A stretch of 64,000 nucleotides of DNA from assembly GCF_003003235.1 (NCBI RefSeq), contig NZ_PVUE01000012.1, positions 1 to 64,000 of the forward strand, in the 5' to 3' direction. The notes under the pieces were generated by a model that saw nothing but the letters and a program-made list of their open reading frames with translations, did no database searches and was not told the origin of the DNA. Within the stretch, counting starts at the first letter, position 1. The number at the start of each line of letters is the position of its first letter. The translations under genes and the position numbers were made by a program. This DNA is from Antricoccus suffuscus. GTDB taxonomy: Bacteria > Actinomycetota > Actinomycetes > Mycobacteriales > Antricoccaceae. This document shows positions 24,242-33,429 of the stretch, piece by piece.

Positions 24242-24255
24242 ATTTGGTATACCAT
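24242..24255 (+). promoter_or_regulatory. GntR operator upstream of the SDR operon
   Basis: ATTTGGTATACCAT, identical over 14 bases to the site at 23446, with core palindrome TGGTATACCA at 24245-24254. It lies 24 bases before the GTG start at 24279, so it probably overlaps the start of transcription of the SDR-hydrolase-CoA-transferase operon. Confidence 0.75.
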
Positions 24256-24278
24256 TCCAATTTCGTAAGGGGCATATC

Positions 24279-25076
24279 GTGGATCTCAACCTTGCCGGCA
24301 AGGTCGCCTTTATCACTGGTGCAAGCAAAGGGATTGGCTACCAGGTAGCTAAACAGCTTGGCGAGGAAGGCGTGAAGTGCGCACTGACGGCGCGAAACGA
24401 CGACGACCTTCAGAAGGCGGCCGCGCAGTTGAGCGAGGCGACCGGACAGGAGATGGCCGGTTACGCAGGTGACATGAGCAAGAGCGAGGACGTCGAGGCA
24501 TGCGTCGCGCAGACGCTGGAGAAGTTCGGCCGGATCGACATTTTGGTCACCTGCGCGGGAAGCTCGCCGGGTGGCCTGCTTGAGGAACTCACCGATGAGC
24601 AGTGGCACGCCTCGTTGAACCTCAAGTTCATGGGCTATGTGCGCTCCGTGCGCGCCGTCGTGCCGCACATGGTGAAGCAGGGCAGCGGCACGATCATCCT
24701 TGTCGTCGGCAACGACGGCCTTAAGCCAAGCTTCTGGGAGATGACTGCCGGGGCGGCAAACGCGGCCGATCTCAACTTCGCCTCCTCCATCGCCGATCAG
24801 TACGGGCCCAAGGGCGTGCGTGTTAACACGGTCAACCCCGGACCGGTCGACACGGACCGGTGGGACACTCTCGAGAAGGCGTTCGCGCGCGACATGGGCG
24901 TCGACCAGGCAGCGGCGCGGGCCGCCGCCGAGCGCTCGGTGCCACTGGGCCGGATCACCCGACCCGACGAGGTTGCCTCGCTTGTGACGATGTTGTGCTC
25001 GGACCGGGTCGGAGCGGTGCACGGTGCGCACATCCCGATCGACGGCGCGCAGCGCAAAGCGCTCATGGAGCGCTGA
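24279..25076 (+). CDS. Short-chain dehydrogenase/reductase fold protein lacking the classical active site
   Basis: 265 aa from GTG 24279 with RBS AAGGGG. The nucleotide-binding fold is clear: GKVAFITGASKGIGYQVAK at the N-terminus (TGxxxGxG), TARNDDDL, GDMSKSEDV, and VTCAGSSPGG in place of NAG. In the usual Ser...YxxxK region it reads ILVVGNDGLKPSFWEMTAGAANAADLNF. Aligning on the following RVNTVNPGPVDTDR, the catalytic Ser, Tyr and Lys are not present (an Asn, N of NAAD, is at the Lys position). A divergent SDR subgroup with NAAL at this place exists as far as I recall. It still probably binds NAD(P), but its reaction is uncertain. It heads the plus-strand operon with the hydrolase and CoA-transferase. 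Confidence 0.88.
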   Translation: MDLNLAGKVAFITGASKGIGYQVAKQLGEEGVKCALTARNDDDLQKAAAQLSEATGQEMAGYAGDMSKSEDVEACVAQTLEKFGRIDILVTCAGSSPGGLLEELTDEQWHASLNLKFMGYVRSVRAVVPHMVKQGSGTIILVVGNDGLKPSFWEMTAGAANAADLNFASSIADQYGPKGVRVNTVNPGPVDTDRWDTLEKAFARDMGVDQAAARAAAERSVPLGRITRPDEVASLVTMLCSDRVGAVHGAHIPIDGAQRKALMER

Positions 25077-25129
25077 AAACGAGTTGGGTTCAGGCCTTTG
25101 ACCGCATCTATGCAAGGGAAGTAGCACCA

Positions 25130-26011
25130 ATGGCATTCGCGACTACCGATGATGGTGTCAAGCTCTACTACGAAGTGCACGGCGAAGGTACGCCGATCTT
25201 GTTCATCCACGAGTTCGCCGGTGACCACCGCTCCTGGCAACACCAGCTCAGGCACTTCTCGCGGCGTTATCAATGCATCACGTACGGCGCCCGCGGCTAC
25301 CCGCCGTCGGACGTGCCTACCGATCCGGCGGCGTACAGCCAGGAGCGCGCGGTCGCGGATGCGATCGCTGTGCTTGATGCGGTCGGCGCCGACAAGGCAT
25401 TCGTGGTCGGCAACTCGATGGGCGGGTTCGCCGTGATGCACCTGGGCCTGCGACACCCTGAGCGCCTGCTGGGCATGGTTTCCTCCGGATGTGGCTACGG
25501 TGCGCACCCGGACAAGCAGGAGACGTTTCGAAGCGAGAGCGAGACCATCGCGCAAGCCTTCGAGAACGAGGGCTCCGAGGCCATGGCAAGTTGGTACGGC
25601 GTCGGCCCGGCCCGGGTTCAGTACGAGGCGAAAGATCCTGTGGGGCACGCCGAGCACGTCAGGGTGCTCGCCGAACACCATCCCGTCGGCGCGGCGCTGA
25701 CCATGCGCGGCGTGCAGAAGTCGCGCCCGTCCCTTTACGCGCTGCAGGACGACCTGGCGAAGGTGACCGTTCCCGTGCTCATCGTCGCCGGCGACGAGGA
25801 TGACGGCATACTCGAGACCGACTTGATGCTCAAGCGCACGATGCCGCGTGCTGGGCTGGCAGTCCTACCGCGATCAGGCCATGTGACTAACCTCGAGGAG
25901 CCCGAGTTGTATAACGGTCTGTTGGACTCGTTCTTCAGCGAGGTGGAGCATGGCGGATGGGGGCCTCGTGACCCGCGTTCGCTCTCCGGGTCCACCACGG
26001 GAGCCAAATAG
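25130..26011 (+). CDS. Alpha/beta hydrolase
   Basis: 293 aa from ATG 25130, 53 bases after the SDR gene. Catalytic triad: nucleophile S96 in GNSMGG, acid in GDEDDG (residues 221-226), and H251 in SGHVTNLEEPE. The oxyanion region is FIHEFAGDHRSW. The overall pattern resembles 3-oxoadipate enol-lactonase or C-C bond hydrolase types (IPR000073 family), which would suit opening a lactone or cleaving a ring-fission product. The exact substrate cannot be read. The frame is open far upstream into the SDR gene but that part is not coding. Co-transcribed with the SDR and CoA-transferase genes. Confidence 0.9.
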   Translation: MAFATTDDGVKLYYEVHGEGTPILFIHEFAGDHRSWQHQLRHFSRRYQCITYGARGYPPSDVPTDPAAYSQERAVADAIAVLDAVGADKAFVVGNSMGGFAVMHLGLRHPERLLGMVSSGCGYGAHPDKQETFRSESETIAQAFENEGSEAMASWYGVGPARVQYEAKDPVGHAEHVRVLAEHHPVGAALTMRGVQKSRPSLYALQDDLAKVTVPVLIVAGDEDDGILETDLMLKRTMPRAGLAVLPRSGHVTNLEEPELYNGLLDSFFSEVEHGGWGPRDPRSLSGSTTGAK

Positions 26012-26071
26012 TCGAACTCAACCGAAGTGAAGTAGCCAGAAGAGCGTGCGGTGAAGCGAAAGGCACATTCA

Positions 26072-27268
26072 ATGCAGCCGTTACATGACGTCACTGTCGT
26101 CGATTTCAGCCAGTTCCTGGCCGGTCCGTACTGCACGATGCAGCTGGCCGACTTCGGTGCCGACGTGATCAAGGTCGAGCGTCCGGGCGGCGGCGACGAT
26201 TCGAGACACATGGGACCGATGACTGACGGCGTGAGCCATCCGTTTCAGGTGCCCAACCGCAATAAGCGCTCGTTGGCGATAGACCTGAAGTCGCAGCCGG
26301 GCCGCGAGGTCGTACGAGACCTGCTCAAAACTGCCGACATCGTGGTCGAGAACTTTCGGCCGGGCGTGACCACGGGGCTCGGGATCGACTATTCCGCAGC
26401 ACATGCGCTCAATCCCGAGGTGATCTATTGCTCGATCAGCGGCTTCGGCCAGACAGGCCCGATCAGCCAGCGGCCCGGCTTCGACATCATCGCTCAAGGG
26501 ATGGCTGGATTCTTGATGATGACCGGCGAACCCGGCGGCAAGCCGGCAAAGTTTGGCGTCGCGGCGACGGATCTGGCCGCGGGCCTCAACGCGGCGATAG
26601 CAATCGCGATGGCCTATATCCGGAGGTTACGCGAGGGTGGTGGACAGTACATCGATGTCTCGTTGCTGGATGCCGGGCTCGCGCTGACGACATGGGAGGC
26701 GGGCGCCTACTTCGGCTCCGGTGAGGACGCCGCCGCCAACGGGACCCGGCACCGTAGAGTTGCGCCGTACCAGGCCTATCCAACGGCGGACGGCTACGTG
26801 ACCGTCGGCGCCAACAATCAGAAGCTGTGGGAGATCCTGTGCCGGTCCGTCATCGATCGACCGGACCTCATCGAGCGGGATGAGTACGCCGACTCGGCCG
26901 CCCGACACGACCATGCCGATGATCTTGAGATCGAGCTCGGCGCGATCCTCAGGAAGTGCCCCACCGACGAGTGGGTGCGGCTACTCGATGCCGCCGGCGT
27001 ACCCGGCGGCCCGGTGCTCACCTACGCGCAGGCGATGCAGCAGGAGCAGGCCATTGCCCGTGGGATGACAGCAGCTGTGGAGCATCCGAAGATCGGCGAG
27101 GTGCGGGTGCTCGGCCCCGCGGCGAAGATGAGCGAGACCCCGCCGACCGTGCGGGCCGCCGCACCGATGCTCGGCCAGCACTCCCGCGAAGTCCTTACGC
27201 AGATCGGCTACGACGCCGCGCGGGTTGGCGAGCTGTTCGCGACCGGCGTCATAGCCGAACCCAGCTAG
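26072..27268 (+). CDS. CaiB/BaiF family (class III) CoA-transferase
   Basis: 398 aa from ATG 26072 (RBS AAAGG); a GTG at 26051 would add seven residues. Family III CoA-transferase features are the N-terminal VTVVDFSQFLAGPYCTMQLADFGADVIKVE, NRNKRSLAIDLK, VVENFRPG, and the conserved catalytic aspartate D167 in FGVAATDLAAGL. It moves CoA from a donor such as succinyl-CoA to an organic acid via an aspartyl-CoA thioester. In this cluster it is the obvious activation step, making the imported acid or an intermediate into a CoA ester for the crotonase and lyase. It is the last gene of the plus-strand operon and converges with the lyase gene, with only 8 bases between the stops. Confidence 0.93.
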   Translation: MQPLHDVTVVDFSQFLAGPYCTMQLADFGADVIKVERPGGGDDSRHMGPMTDGVSHPFQVPNRNKRSLAIDLKSQPGREVVRDLLKTADIVVENFRPGVTTGLGIDYSAAHALNPEVIYCSISGFGQTGPISQRPGFDIIAQGMAGFLMMTGEPGGKPAKFGVAATDLAAGLNAAIAIAMAYIRRLREGGGQYIDVSLLDAGLALTTWEAGAYFGSGEDAAANGTRHRRVAPYQAYPTADGYVTVGANNQKLWEILCRSVIDRPDLIERDEYADSAARHDHADDLEIELGAILRKCPTDEWVRLLDAAGVPGGPVLTYAQAMQQEQAIARGMTAAVEHPKIGEVRVLGPAAKMSETPPTVRAAAPMLGQHSREVLTQIGYDAARVGELFATGVIAEPS

Positions 27269-27276
27269 CGAGCGGG

Positions 27277-28188
27277 CTACTTGCCAAGACTGCCAGGGAA
27301 GTTGCCGGCTTTGCTCACCAAGGCGGGCGTGTCATGCTCAAGCTGGCCGGCCAGGAAGCTGGCGACCGGGAAGAGCGCGTCAATGTCCATACCCGTCTCG
27401 TAACCCATGCGGTGCGCGAGATAGAGCAGATCCTCGGTCGCAATGTTGCCGGTCGCGCGCGGTGCGAACGGGCAACCGCCGATTCCGCCCGCGGACGAGT
27501 CGAGAACGCGTACGCCGACCCCGAGCGCGGCGGCCGCATTGGCAAAACCGGTGTTACGGGTGTTGTGGAAATGCGCGCGCAGACCGACGCCGTCGCCGAC
27601 CTCACGACGGATCCCGTCGATGAGGTGGGTGACCTGGGTCGGTACGCCGACGCCGATCGTGTCGCCGATCGCGATCTCCGTGGCGCCCGCCGCCGCGCCG
27701 CGGCGCGCTAGATCGATGACGACATCGGGGTCGACCTCGCCCTCGAACGGGCAGCCAAACGCGACCGTGATCGTCAGTGTCGCCGGTACGCCCTCCGCCT
27801 TCGCGGCCGCGAGCACTTCCTCCGAGTCGGAGATAATCCCTTCGATGGTGGAGTTTTGGTTCTTCTCGCTGAATGTCTCGGAGGCGCACGCGACCACGTT
27901 GATCTCATCGACGCCGGCCGCCTTCGCGCGCGTCCAGCCACGCGGGTTGAGCACGAGCCCGATATAGGAGACGTCGTCGCGGCGCGGGATGGCCTCCATA
28001 ACCGCCTCGGCATCGGCCATCGCGGGCACCATCTTGGGATGTACGAACGACACCGCCTCGATGCGACGTGCGCCGGCCCCGATCAACTGCTCGATTAGGT
28101 CCACCTTTGCGCCGGTGGTGAGTAAGGTCTTTTCGTTCTGCAGCCCATCTCGGGGCGACACTTCGACGATCGTCAACTGTTCAGCCAT
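27277..28188 (-). CDS. Hydroxymethylglutaryl-CoA lyase family protein
   Basis: 303 aa from ATG 28188. TIM-barrel DRE/HMGL family: SPRDGLQNE at residues 11-19 (R13, D14), metal-binding H206 and H208 in AHFHNTRNT, and the flexible catalytic-Cys loop GGCPFAPRATGNIATED (C239) typical of HMG-CoA lyases. It cleaves a 3-hydroxy-acyl-CoA such as HMG-CoA into acetyl-CoA plus a keto acid. It faces the CoA-transferase gene tail to tail, so it has its own promoter in the ~200-base gap before phoH. I see no good TGGTATACCA copy there. Given its neighbours, it probably performs the last C-C cleavage of the CoA pathway, but a role in leucine degradation is also possible. Confidence 0.9.
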   Translation of the reverse strand: MAEQLTIVEVSPRDGLQNEKTLLTTGAKVDLIEQLIGAGARRIEAVSFVHPKMVPAMADAEAVMEAIPRRDDVSYIGLVLNPRGWTRAKAAGVDEINVVACASETFSEKNQNSTIEGIISDSEEVLAAAKAEGVPATLTITVAFGCPFEGEVDPDVVIDLARRGAAAGATEIAIGDTIGVGVPTQVTHLIDGIRREVGDGVGLRAHFHNTRNTGFANAAAALGVGVRVLDSSAGGIGGCPFAPRATGNIATEDLLYLAHRMGYETGMDIDALFPVASFLAGQLEHDTPALVSKAGNFPGSLGK

Positions 28189-28390
28189 GCCCCGATAGTA
28201 GGCCGGGTGCGCGACGGCGGTGCTACCAGATGCTTCCAAGAGTTCGTTCAAGAGTTAATGTCCCGGTAACCGGGCCAGGGCGTGTCAGTACGCCACCTAC
28301 GCCGATTTCGGCGTACTTTTGCGGTACATCGTCCATCCACCAACAGCACAATTCCATCCACTGAGTAGCTATCCGTTGGAGACTCGAAGA

Positions 28391-29803
28391 ATGGCAGTCA
28401 GGCCGAGCGAAAAGCTCCCGATGCAAGCCCCGAACACCACTACTAAAGCGGTTGAAAGGGACGCTATTCAAGGCCAGACAGGCCGCGCCGGGACGCCGCC
28501 CGATCCGACCGAAGGCATCAAGTGCTACGTGCTCGACACGAGTGTCTTGCTTTCTGATCCCTCCGCATTGCGCCGCTTCGGCGAGCATGAGGTCGTGCTG
28601 CCGGTAGTCGTGATCAGCGAGCTTGAAGGAAAACGGCACCATCCCGAGCTTGGCTGGTTCGCCCGCGAGTCGCTGCGCATGCTGGACGACCTGCGCCATG
28701 AGCATGGGCGCCTGGATGGACCGGTCCCCATCGGCGAGTACGGCGGAACCTTGCGAGTGGAACTCAACCACTCCGACGGCGCAATTCTGCCAAGTGGATT
28801 CCGCGACGGGGGCAACGACTCACGCATTCTCGCTGTCGCGCTTAACCTTGCCGACGAGGGCCATGACGTCGTCTTGGTCACCAAAGACATGCCCTTGCGT
28901 GTCAAGGCGTCATCGGTGGGCCTGCCGGCCGAGGAGTACCGCGCGATTGGGGCCGTCGAGACGGGCTGGACCGGAATGGCCGAGGTTGCTCTGAGCGACG
29001 AGGAGGTCGGCACGCTCTTCGAGTCGCAGGTCATCGACCACGAGGAAGCCCGGCAGCTGCCCTGCCACACGGGGCTCGTGCTGCAGTCGGCGGGCAGTTC
29101 GGCGCTCGGTCGAGTGACGCCCAACAAACAGATACAGCTGATCCGCGGTGGGCATGAGGTTTTCGGTATTCGCGGCCGGTCGGCCGAACAGCGAATCGCG
29201 CTGGACCTGCTGATGGACGAGGAAGTTGGAATCGTGTCGCTAGGGGGGCGCGCTGGGACGGGGAAGTCCGCGCTCGCTCTCTGCGCCGGGCTCGAGCAGG
29301 TGCTGGAGCGGCGTACTCACAAGAAGGTCGTCGTATTCCGGCCGCTGTACGCCGTCGGCGGTCAAGACCTCGGCTACCTGCCTGGCACCGAGGGCGAGAA
29401 GATGTCGCCTTGGGCGCAGGCGGTGTTCGACACGCTGTCTGCGGTGACGTCCCGTCAGGTCATCGACGAGGTGATGCAGCGAGACCTACTCGAAGTGTTG
29501 CCGCTGACCCACATCCGCGGCCGGTCGCTGCATGACTCGTTCGTGATCGTCGATGAGGCGCAGTCACTCGAGCGCAACGTGCTGCTCACGGTGCTGTCTC
29601 GCATGGGGCAGAACTCGCGCGTGGTACTCACCCACGACGTAGCGCAACGCGACAACCTGCGAGTCGGGCGCCACGACGGCGTCACGGCCGTGATCGACGC
29701 GCTCAAGGGGCACCCGTTGTTTGCGCACGTCACACTCACCCGCAGTGAACGCTCGCCGATCGCGGCCCTCGTGACCAGCATGCTCGAAGGCAGCGGCGAC
29801 TGA
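28391..29803 (+). CDS. phoH2: PhoH2-type protein: PIN ribonuclease domain fused to PhoH ATPase
   Basis: 470 aa from ATG 28391 (an in-frame ATG also at 28421). The N-terminal PIN domain, residues 44-175, has the acidic set D49 ([10 protein letters not shown]), E77 (VVISELEG), D143 (GGNDSRILA) and D166 (LVTKDMPL). The C-terminal PhoH ATPase has Walker A GRAGTGKS at 286-293 and Walker B VDEAQ at 387-391. Mycobacterial PhoH2 of this arrangement is an RNA-unwinding, RNA-cleaving enzyme. There, a small antitoxin-like gene overlaps upstream; I cannot see one here in the 28189-28390 gap. Gene order phoH2-fum-glpX matches mycobacteria. Confidence 0.95.
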   Translation: MAVRPSEKLPMQAPNTTTKAVERDAIQGQTGRAGTPPDPTEGIKCYVLDTSVLLSDPSALRRFGEHEVVLPVVVISELEGKRHHPELGWFARESLRMLDDLRHEHGRLDGPVPIGEYGGTLRVELNHSDGAILPSGFRDGGNDSRILAVALNLADEGHDVVLVTKDMPLRVKASSVGLPAEEYRAIGAVETGWTGMAEVALSDEEVGTLFESQVIDHEEARQLPCHTGLVLQSAGSSALGRVTPNKQIQLIRGGHEVFGIRGRSAEQRIALDLLMDEEVGIVSLGGRAGTGKSALALCAGLEQVLERRTHKKVVVFRPLYAVGGQDLGYLPGTEGEKMSPWAQAVFDTLSAVTSRQVIDEVMQRDLLEVLPLTHIRGRSLHDSFVIVDEAQSLERNVLLTVLSRMGQNSRVVLTHDVAQRDNLRVGRHDGVTAVIDALKGHPLFAHVTLTRSERSPIAALVTSMLEGSGD

Positions 29804-29807
29804 ATCT

Positions 29808-29820
29808 CGGTCGCCGACCG
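29808..29820. terminator. Small hairpin between convergent phoH2 and fumC
   Basis: CGGTC-GCC-GACCG, 5-bp stem with 3-base loop, in the 22-base gap between the two stops. Possibly a weak bidirectional terminator; no T-tract. Confidence 0.35.
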
Positions 29821-29825
29821 CAGTT

Positions 29826-31241
29826 CTAAGGGTGCGTCATCGACAGCAGGTCAAGTGCCGCGTCGAGCTGGTCCTCGGTCAGCTTGCCGGCCTTGACCAG
29901 CCCCCGCTCGATCACGACTTCGCGGATCGTCTTGCGCTCTTTGAGGGCCTGCTTGGCCACCTTGGCGGCCTCCTCGTAGCCGATGTACCTGTTCAGCGGT
30001 GTGACGATCGACGGCGATGAAGCGGCGAGCTCGGAGCAGTGCTCCACGTTTGCGCTGATGCCGTCGACGCACTTGTCGGCGAAGACCTCGGACGTGTTGG
30101 CCAGCAGTCGAATTGACTCAAGGATGTTGCGGGCCATCACCGGCAGCATCACGTTGAGTTCGAAGTTTCCTTGCGCACCAGCGAAGGTGATAGTGGAGTC
30201 GTTGCCGACAACCTGCGCGCACACCATGATCATCGCCTCGCAGAGGACGGGGTTGACCTTGCCGGGCATGATCGACGAACCGGGCTGCAGGTCAGTCAGC
30301 GAGATCTCGCCGAGGCCCGCGCGAGGGCCCGAGCCCATCCAGCGGATGTCATTGGAGATCTTGGTCAGGCCGACCGCGATCGTCTTCATCTGGCCGGACA
30401 GCTCGACCAGCGAGTCACGTGCGCCCTGCGCCTCGAAGTGGTTGCGCGCCTCGGTCAACGGCAGGCCGGTAGCCGCGGCAAGCTCGGCGATTACGGCGCC
30501 CGAGAAACCCTTCGGCGTGTTGATGCCGGTGCCGACCGCGGTGCCGCCGAGTGGCAACTCCGCGAGCCGCGGAAGCGCACTCTGCAACCGCTCGATGCCG
30601 TAGCGAACCTGTGCGGCGTAACCGCCGAACTCCTGACCGAGAGTGACAGGGGTGGCATCCATCAGGTGGGTGCGGCCGGACTTGACGACCGTGACGTATT
30701 CCTCGGCCTTGCGTTCCAGTGACTTCGCGAGCGTGTCCAGCGCCGGCAGCAGGCTGCCGGTCACGGCCGCCGTGGCGGCGACGTGGATCGATGAGGGGAA
30801 TACGTCGTTGCTCGACTGGCTCGCGTTGACGTGGTCGTTGGGGTGTACGTCGAGACCGGTGGCTTCCTTCGCCAGCGACGCGATGACCTCGTTGGTGTTC
30901 ATGTTGGACGACGTACCCGAACCGGTCTGGAAGACGTCGATCGGGAAATGCTCGTCGTACTCGCCGGCAATGACCTTGGCGGCCGCGTCCTGAATCGCCT
31001 GCGCTATGTCCTTGTCGATCACGCCGAGATCGGCGTTGACCTTCGCGGCGGCGGACTTGATCCGAGCGAGGGCTGCGATGTGCGCATGCTCGATGCGCTG
31101 ACCGGAGATCGGAAAGTTTTCTACGGCACGCTGAGTCTGCGCACGCCACTTGGCGTCGATGGGCACTTTGACCTCGCCCATCGTGTCGTGCTCAATTCGG
31201 AACTGGCCGTCGTTGGCCGAAGCATCAGAAGAGGTAGGCAT
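29826..31241 (-). CDS. fumC: Class II fumarate hydratase
   Basis: 471 aa from ATG 31241; the frame continues upstream to 31295 without conserved sequence. Class II fumarase/aspartase superfamily signature [11 protein letters not shown] is at residues 321-331. The substrate-site segments [26 protein letters not shown] and [16 protein letters not shown] are all present, with the active-site His of TH at about 192. It interconverts fumarate and malate without an iron-sulfur cluster, in the TCA cycle. The gene lies between convergent phoH2 and the same-strand glpX, with 105 bases to glpX that hold a hairpin (31299-31328). A further hairpin CGTGGC-GTAG-GCCACG at 31257-31272 lies just upstream of its start. 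Confidence 0.97.
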   Translation of the reverse strand: MPTSSDASANDGQFRIEHDTMGEVKVPIDAKWRAQTQRAVENFPISGQRIEHAHIAALARIKSAAAKVNADLGVIDKDIAQAIQDAAAKVIAGEYDEHFPIDVFQTGSGTSSNMNTNEVIASLAKEATGLDVHPNDHVNASQSSNDVFPSSIHVAATAAVTGSLLPALDTLAKSLERKAEEYVTVVKSGRTHLMDATPVTLGQEFGGYAAQVRYGIERLQSALPRLAELPLGGTAVGTGINTPKGFSGAVIAELAAATGLPLTEARNHFEAQGARDSLVELSGQMKTIAVGLTKISNDIRWMGSGPRAGLGEISLTDLQPGSSIMPGKVNPVLCEAMIMVCAQVVGNDSTITFAGAQGNFELNVMLPVMARNILESIRLLANTSEVFADKCVDGISANVEHCSELAASSPSIVTPLNRYIGYEEAAKVAKQALKERKTIREVVIERGLVKAGKLTEDQLDAALDLLSMTHP

Positions 31242-31298
31242 GCATCCAGTCTGCCCCGTGGCGTAGGCCACGTCGGCACCAGGTCCGACGCGCATTAC

Positions 31299-31328
31299 GC
31301 GGCGGCCACCGCGTCAAATGGCCGCCGC
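31299..31328 (-). terminator. Hairpin after glpX
   Basis: Perfect 10-bp stem GCGGCGGCCA / TGGCCGCCGC with a 10-base loop, 19 bases past the glpX stop on the minus strand. Probably a terminator or attenuator between glpX and fumC; it lacks a U-tract. Confidence 0.6.
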
Positions 31329-31346
31329 ATCGATCAGCGGTCCGGC

Positions 31347-32357
31347 TCAGACGGCTGGCAGGTCCTGAATCAGCTTCGCATTTTGGTGATGGCTGTCGAT
31401 CTGCCGCAGCGTGCCGGAGCTGCTGCGCATGACCAGCGACTGGGTGTGTGCGCCGTTGCTGTCGTAGCGGACTCCACGCAACAACTCGCCATCGGTGATG
31501 CCGGTGGCGCAGAAGAAGACATTCTCGCCGCTGACGAGATCGCGGGTACTGAGCACCCGGTCAAGATCATGGCCAGCGGCAATAGCCTTAGCCCGCTCTT
31601 CCTCGTCGCGTGGCCACAGCTTGGCCTGGATCTCGCCGCCCATGCATTCGAGCGCGCACGCGGCGATGATGCCTTCCGGCGTACCGCCGACTCCCATGAG
31701 TACGTCGACCTCGGAGCCGGGCCGAGCGGCCGCGATCGCGCCCGCGACGTCACCGTCGGTGATGAACCGGATCCGGGCGCCGGTCGCCCGAATCTTGGAT
31801 ACCAGGCCGCGATGTCGCGGACGGTCGAGCACGCAAACAGTGATGTCGCGGACGGCTCGCCCCTTCGCGTTGGCGATGTTGTGGAGGTTGGTCTCTACCG
31901 AGGCGTTGATGTCAATCGAGCCGGCCGCATCCGGGCCGACGACCAGCTTCTCCATGTAGAACACCGCAGAGGGGTCGAACATCGTGCCACGGTCGGCAAG
32001 TGCCAGTACGGCGATCGCGTTGGGCATCCCCTTGGCCATCAGCGTCGTACCGTCGATGGGGTCGACCGCGACGTCGCACTCGGGGCCGGTGCCGTCGCCG
32101 ACATGCTCACCGTTGAAAAGCATCGGCGCGTTGTCTTTTTCGCCTTCGCCGATCACGACCACGCCGCGCATGGACACGGTGCTGATAAGCGATCGCATCG
32201 CGTCGACGGCCGCACCGTCGCCGTCGTTCTTACGGCCACGACCAACCCAACGCGAGGCCGCCATCGCGGCGGCCTCGGTGACGCGCACGAGCTCGAGAGC
32301 AATATTGCGGTCGGGGACAAGATGGTGATCGGGCGTGCTTGCGGGCTTCTTTGGCAC
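31347..32357 (-). CDS. glpX: Fructose-1,6-bisphosphatase, class II
   Basis: 336 aa from GTG 32357, with GAGGAG seven bases upstream on the minus strand; the open frame beyond is non-coding. Class II GlpX motifs: [25 protein letters not shown] at 70-75, and the metal/phosphate motif DPIDGTT at 99-105. Further on are [14 protein letters not shown] and the C-terminal [13 protein letters not shown]. It hydrolyses fructose-1,6-bisphosphate to fructose-6-phosphate in gluconeogenesis; in many actinobacteria it is the only FBPase. The divergent DUF4245 gene starts 86 bases away, as in Mycobacterium. Confidence 0.96.
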   Translation of the reverse strand: MPKKPASTPDHHLVPDRNIALELVRVTEAAAMAASRWVGRGRKNDGDGAAVDAMRSLISTVSMRGVVVIGEGEKDNAPMLFNGEHVGDGTGPECDVAVDPIDGTTLMAKGMPNAIAVLALADRGTMFDPSAVFYMEKLVVGPDAAGSIDINASVETNLHNIANAKGRAVRDITVCVLDRPRHRGLVSKIRATGARIRFITDGDVAGAIAAARPGSEVDVLMGVGGTPEGIIAACALECMGGEIQAKLWPRDEEERAKAIAAGHDLDRVLSTRDLVSGENVFFCATGITDGELLRGVRYDSNGAHTQSLVMRSSSGTLRQIDSHHQNAKLIQDLPAV

Positions 32358-32443
32358 GTGCGGCTCCTCGGCTCGGCGGTCGTTCCATCTTATGTTGCTC
32401 ACCCTGCGCGCGGTCGGCAAGGCACGTAGGGCACCATTATTTT

Positions 32444-33034
32444 GTGGCAGATACCCAGCCCTACCGGCCAAAGAAACGTGGTTATGAGACCGCGGCGGAC
32501 ATGCTCCGATCGCTCGTCCCGATCGTCGTTCTCGTGGTGCTGTTTGCCTATTTTTGTATGCCGAAAAGCGACAACAAGATCAATACGATCGATCCGCAGG
32601 ACAACATAACGAGCATGGCTGAGTACGGCGCATTCTCGATTGTTGCGCCGAAGGCGCTCGATAAGTCGTGGAAGCCGACCTCATCCAAGCTCCTGCGTGA
32701 CGACTCAAACCAGCTCAGTACGCCCACCGGGCTGACCATCGGCTATGTGACGCCGAAGATGAAGTTCGCGCGGTTCACGATCCGGCAGGGTGTCCCCGAA
32801 GCAGTACTCAAAGCATCCGTCGACGACGCCACCGTCACCGACGATCCAGCGGGTAACGCCGTGCAGATCGCGGGTCGATCCTGGACTCCGATCACGACGG
32901 ACAAGGGCCGCGGATACGTCAATGTCGCCGGTTCGGGTGCAGCGAGCATCGTGATCGTGCTGGTTGGCAGTGCGTCGTACGACGAACTCAAAGAACTGGC
33001 CACCGCACTGCAGCCGGTGGCCAAGAAGTCGTAG
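32444..33034 (+). CDS. DUF4245 domain membrane-anchored protein
   Basis: 196 aa from GTG 32444, which gives [20 protein letters not shown]. The promoter-like CATTAT ends 3 bases before the start, and there is no Shine-Dalgarno, so a leaderless mRNA is possible. One membrane helix is at about residues 21-40 ([17 protein letters not shown]), followed by a ~150-residue extracytoplasmic domain typical of DUF4245, a family of unknown function conserved next to glpX in actinobacteria. No catalytic motif is visible. The upstream extension of the frame overlaps the glpX start and is not credible. Confidence 0.88.
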   Translation: MADTQPYRPKKRGYETAADMLRSLVPIVVLVVLFAYFCMPKSDNKINTIDPQDNITSMAEYGAFSIVAPKALDKSWKPTSSKLLRDDSNQLSTPTGLTIGYVTPKMKFARFTIRQGVPEAVLKASVDDATVTDDPAGNAVQIAGRSWTPITTDKGRGYVNVAGSGAASIVIVLVGSASYDELKELATALQPVAKKS

Positions 33035-33167
33035 CTCCACACAATTCGGGCAGTACGCGGGCTCGCAACTCTCATCGACCGCTACGCCTAACCCTGACCC
33101 GACCATCCAGACGACGTTCCGAGTGCACGCACGCACCCAGCGCCCAGGCTCGGTTAGCCTGATAGGC

Positions 33168-33410
33168 ATGCCAGAGCCACAATCGGCCGACAACGCCGTA
33201 TCCGACGACATCGCCTCGCTGAGCTACGAAGATGCGCGCGCGCAGCTTGGCGAGGTCGTGCAGAAGCTTGAGGCCGGGGGTACGACGTTGGAGGAGTCGA
33301 TGACGCTGTGGCAGCGCGGCGAGAAGATTGCCGACCAGTGTGAGAAGTTGCTGCAGGGTGCGCAGCAGAAGCTGGACAAGGCCCTCGCAGCCCGCGACGA
33401 CGAGGCTTAG
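33168..33410 (+). CDS. xseB: Exodeoxyribonuclease VII small subunit
   Basis: 80 aa from ATG 33168. The XseB core LSYEDARAQLGEVVQKLEAGGTTLEESMTLWQRGEKIADQCEKLL is unmistakable, a helical hairpin that binds the C-terminal part of XseA. TAGCCT ends 7 bases before the ATG, suggesting a leaderless transcript. The gene is on the plus strand and converges with xseA (stops 19 bases apart), whereas in most actinobacteria xseA and xseB are co-directional in one operon. Its own promoter must therefore make the small subunit here. The frame is open upstream to 32964 but that is a shadow. Confidence 0.94.
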   Translation: MPEPQSADNAVSDDIASLSYEDARAQLGEVVQKLEAGGTTLEESMTLWQRGEKIADQCEKLLQGAQQKLDKALAARDDEA

Positions 33411-33429
33411 GTGGCGGAGCCCGGATCGG

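Noticed and set aside
28215-28230. GGTGCTACCA near the HMG-CoA-lyase promoter as a further GntR operator
   Set aside because: The spacing is one base longer and the central TATA is absent; it is not palindromic like the three good sites.
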